A DNA stretch of 8,101 nt from Pseudomonadota bacterium (GTDB lineage: Bacteria; Pseudomonadota; Gammaproteobacteria; Enterobacterales; Enterobacteriaceae): positions 1 through 8,101 of the forward strand of contig JAEYFY010000316.1 of NCBI GenBank assembly GCA_023454395.1, given 5' to 3'. Under the pieces are notes generated by a model. That model was given only the letters and a program-made list of their open reading frames with translations, had not been told where the DNA came from and ran no database searches. The translations under genes and the position numbers were made by a program. Positions 6,427-8,101 of this stretch are shown here, in pieces (the stretch's first letter is position 1; every line of letters starts with the position of its first letter).

Positions 6427-7335
6427 TTACTCTGCTTCGCCACCTAAGACTTCGGTGACGCGTTCAATTAAAGCGCTGAGTTCACCGGTCATTAAAATAA
6501 AGTCGGCATCAAAACGTTGGGCAAAATCGGCTTTATCGATATCATCATTTTGCTCACGCAAAGTTTCACTAAATTTAATGCGTTTGATAGAACCGTCATC
6601 ACAAAGCATAAATTGCAGGCGATCTTCCCAATCTACAGAGAGTTTGGTAACAAATTTACCCGCTTCTATATGTGTCGCAATTTCATCAGAAACTAATTCT
6701 TGTTTCTTACAACGAATCACGCCACCTTCATCTAGTACCGCTTTTAGTTCTGCTTCATCCATCAAGGTAAAACCAGCAGGGAGTTCTCCAGAGCGTACCC
6801 ACTCCGTCATTTTTAATTCAACGGATTCATTAAAGTTCAAAGGAACAACCGGTAATGAACCTAAGGTTTTACGTAATAATGCTAGATTGTCTTCGGCACG
6901 TTTTGCGCTGCCTGAATCAACAATAACGAGTTGTTTTTCTAAATCGAGCCAAATAAACGTTTGTGAAAATTTACTAAAAGCCCGAGGAAGCAAAGTATGC
7001 ACAACTTCATCTTTTAGAGTCGCTTTTTCTGTTTTTTTCAGTTTGCGCCCTTGTTCACCTTCAAGCTTTTCAACTTTATCTTGTAAGGCATTTTTAATTA
7101 CAGTGGCAGGTAGGATTTTGTCTTCTTTTCGGGCGCAGATCATCACTTGCTTGCCAGCAACATGAATAAGCGCTTCACCGCGATCACCCATTGGCGAAAC
7201 CCAACCTGTTTTGGTCATATCTTGGCTGCTACAAGGTGTGAATGCCAATGAAGCAAGCTGTTGTTCTAACTCATCCATTGACAGCGCTATCTCTTTATTT
7301 AAGCGATAGACCAAAATATTTTTAAACCACAGCAT
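6427..7335 (-). CDS. rdgC: RdgC, nucleoid-associated recombination modulator
   Basis: RdgC is a DNA-binding protein that forms a ring-shaped dimer around duplex DNA and limits RecA access, and so modulates recombination and replication-fork repair. The 302 residues match the 303 of E. coli RdgC: start MLWFKN, ICARKE near 67, the basic RKLKKTEK segment near 98, [12 protein letters not shown] around 115-126, [22 protein letters not shown], and the acidic end [21 protein letters not shown]. It ends GGEAE. A strong AAGGGGA site (7343-7349) lies seven bases before the ATG. The gene is monocistronic here, converging on yedF and facing a 766-base region without genes. Nothing unusual in the protein was seen. 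Confidence 0.97.
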   Translation of the reverse strand: MLWFKNILVYRLNKEIALSMDELEQQLASLAFTPCSSQDMTKTGWVSPMGDRGEALIHVAGKQVMICARKEDKILPATVIKNALQDKVEKLEGEQGRKLKKTEKATLKDEVVHTLLPRAFSKFSQTFIWLDLEKQLVIVDSGSAKRAEDNLALLRKTLGSLPVVPLNFNESVELKMTEWVRSGELPAGFTLMDEAELKAVLDEGGVIRCKKQELVSDEIATHIEAGKFVTKLSVDWEDRLQFMLCDDGSIKRIKFSETLREQNDDIDKADFAQRFDADFILMTGELSALIERVTEVLGGEAE

Positions 7336-7569
7336 CTGACATTCCCCTTAATCATTATTTACCGCAATATGATACTGAATGTTTAGGGTATCTAAAAGGT
7401 AATATCCCTTAAAAGAAAATCTATATGGTGTTATTGAACAAAAAGATAAAAAAAGCTGAAACGAATAATTAGTAAATCTACTCTATGATAATGCGTGTTA
7501 TTCTTATTTAAATTAAATTGATTAAGAATATTGATAATGAAATAACATGATTTTTAGCACAAGTCATTA

Positions 7570-7585
7570 TGTGACAATAATCACA
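7570..7585. promoter_or_regulatory. CRP-type site 1 (perfect core)
   Basis: TGTGA-CAATAA-TCACA matches the CRP consensus TGTGA-N6-TCACA at all ten core positions. Its centre is 243 bases upstream of the rdgC start codon. The target gene is not known and may lie outside the window. Confidence 0.65.
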
Positions 7586-7683
7586 AGATTTTATTTCCAC
7601 ACTGTTTTTTGTTTACAAACTGAAATCACTTTCAGATTTATCCCTGCATTAATTTACAAAACAAAAATATTCTTGACGCTCTA

Positions 7684-7701
7684 TTGTGATTATTATCACA
7701 A
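7684..7701. promoter_or_regulatory. CRP-type site 2 (perfect core, 18-bp arms)
   Basis: TTGTGATTATTATCACAA contains a perfect TGTGA-N6-TCACA with an extra complementary T/A on each side. The inner TGAT-TATT-ATCA also fits eight of the ten FNR positions (TTGAT-N4-ATCAA), so CRP and FNR cannot be told apart by eye. Its centre is 115 bp from site 1, about eleven helical turns. Confidence 0.7.
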
Positions 7702-7741
7702 AATAAGGAAAATATAGGGGTGAGTTTTTCACACTTAACGA

Positions 7742-7757
7742 AGTGATTAAGATCACA
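7742..7757. promoter_or_regulatory. CRP-type site 3 (9 of 10 core bases)
   Basis: AGTGA-TTAAGA-TCACA matches nine of the ten CRP core positions. The inner TGAT-TAAG-ATCA again also fits FNR in eight of ten positions. Its centre is 57 bp to the right of site 2. Confidence 0.55.
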
Positions 7758-7838
7758 AATATTGATCTTTTTTTTTCAAATATTGTTAAAAGAGCACAAT
7801 TGGGCTTTTTATATTAACCATTGTAATAGTTTAGATTT

Positions 7839-7844
7839 TATAAT
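7839..7844 (+). promoter_or_regulatory. Possible -10 hexamer of a rightward promoter
   Basis: TATAAT is a perfect sigma-70 -10 hexamer. No good -35 is present 16 to 18 bases upstream (AACCAT or TAACCA only), which would suit an activator-dependent promoter. In such AT-rich DNA a chance match is quite possible. If real, at least 250 bases of leader would precede the next gene. Confidence 0.3.
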
Positions 7845-8101
7845 GTTTCATTGGGTTTTGTTGTTACTTGTACGTATTGATTAGATATTGTGATTGAATA
7901 GCATTCTTGTGCTCCTCTTTTTAATATTTACAGATAATTATTCTTTTTATGATGGCGTGTTACTCGTTACCACTAGTTAAATTGTATTTAAATTCGACTT
8001 TGCCTTTATTTAAATAAGAAATAAATATAAAGATAAAAAATTATTAATTAGGAATAACAATATTTAAATCTTTAGTGTTATTTATTTAGTGGTTAAAATT
8101 A

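Larger units (their letters stand above)
7336..8101. other. AT-rich intergenic region upstream of rdgC, no gene recognised
   Basis: These 766 bases run from the rdgC start to the window edge. Base composition drops sharply: lines counted by hand are 15 to 27 per cent G+C. I see no credible coding region and no tRNA or rRNA. There is an imperfect inverted repeat near 7383-7413 (AGGGTAT facing ATATCCCT) that could be part of the rdgC control region. It also contains three CRP-type palindromes, a perfect TATAAT, a T-tract next to a 9-base direct repeat, and many A/T runs towards the right end. Such a region resembles a long, H-NS-prone promoter of a divergent gene beyond 8101. Confidence 0.7.

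Noticed and set aside
6455..7165. Open frame of 236 codons on the + strand
   Set aside because: It lies entirely antisense to the clearly recognised rdgC gene, is rich in Ser/Arg, and has no ribosome binding site or family resemblance.
7380..7450. Specific -35/-10 for rdgC on the minus strand
   Set aside because: Candidate hexamers such as TATCAT exist, but none has a good partner at proper spacing; in AT-rich DNA the choice would be arbitrary.
7791..7810. Terminator suggested by AGCACAATTGGGCT followed by T5
   Set aside because: The paired arms are only three bases (AGC/GCT) around a CAATTG that cannot form a loop and stem together.
7949..8017. 22-codon frame beginning MMACYSLPL
   Set aside because: There is no ribosome binding site upstream (T-rich), and an ORF this short in this DNA is expected by chance.

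Overview
The window looks like a chromosomal segment from a low-G+C member of the Enterobacterales. Every recognisable protein aligns along its whole length with an Escherichia coli counterpart (HybD, HybE, HypB, HybG/HypC, HypD, HypE, YedE, YedF, RdgC), but the DNA is much more AT-rich. Proteus or a close relative in the Morganellaceae is my best guess. This rests on remembered family sequences and base composition, not on a search.

Positions 1-4682 hold the 3' part of a hydrogenase-2 type operon, all on the + strand. The order is hybD (5' end cut by the window edge), hybE, hypB, a HybG-like hypC, hypD and hypE. Apart from a 62-base gap before hypB, the genes overlap by 4 to 14 bases. HybE is a chaperone for the small subunit and HybD is the protease for the large subunit. 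HypB supplies nickel, while HybG/HypC, HypD and HypE build and insert the Fe(CN)2CO group. E. coli splits these functions between the hyb and hyp operons; here they are joined. No hypA/hybF gene is visible where E. coli has hybF. HypB carries an extra N-terminal region of about 150 residues containing 63 histidines.

Positions 4683-4890 separate the operon from yedE-yedF. This gap holds a strong hairpin, repeats, and a 17-codon leader reading frame with its own ribosome binding site. The stop codon of that leader overlaps the yedE ribosome binding site. The leader could form mutually exclusive hairpins. YedE is a YeeE/YedE-family membrane transporter linked to sulfur or selenium. YedF is a TusA-like small protein, translationally coupled to it.

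A bidirectional terminator at 6378-6412 separates yedF from the convergent rdgC gene (minus strand), which encodes a nucleoid-associated recombination factor. The last 766 bases (7336-8101) hold no convincing gene. They are extremely AT-rich and contain three CRP-type palindromes (two perfect TGTGA-N6-TCACA) and a perfect TATAAT hexamer. This looks like the long control region of a gene lying beyond the right edge.

The most noteworthy items are the yedE leader ORF with its alternative pairings, the very large two-block histidine region of HypB in an operon without hypA, and the CRP-site cluster. None clearly represents a wholly new system.
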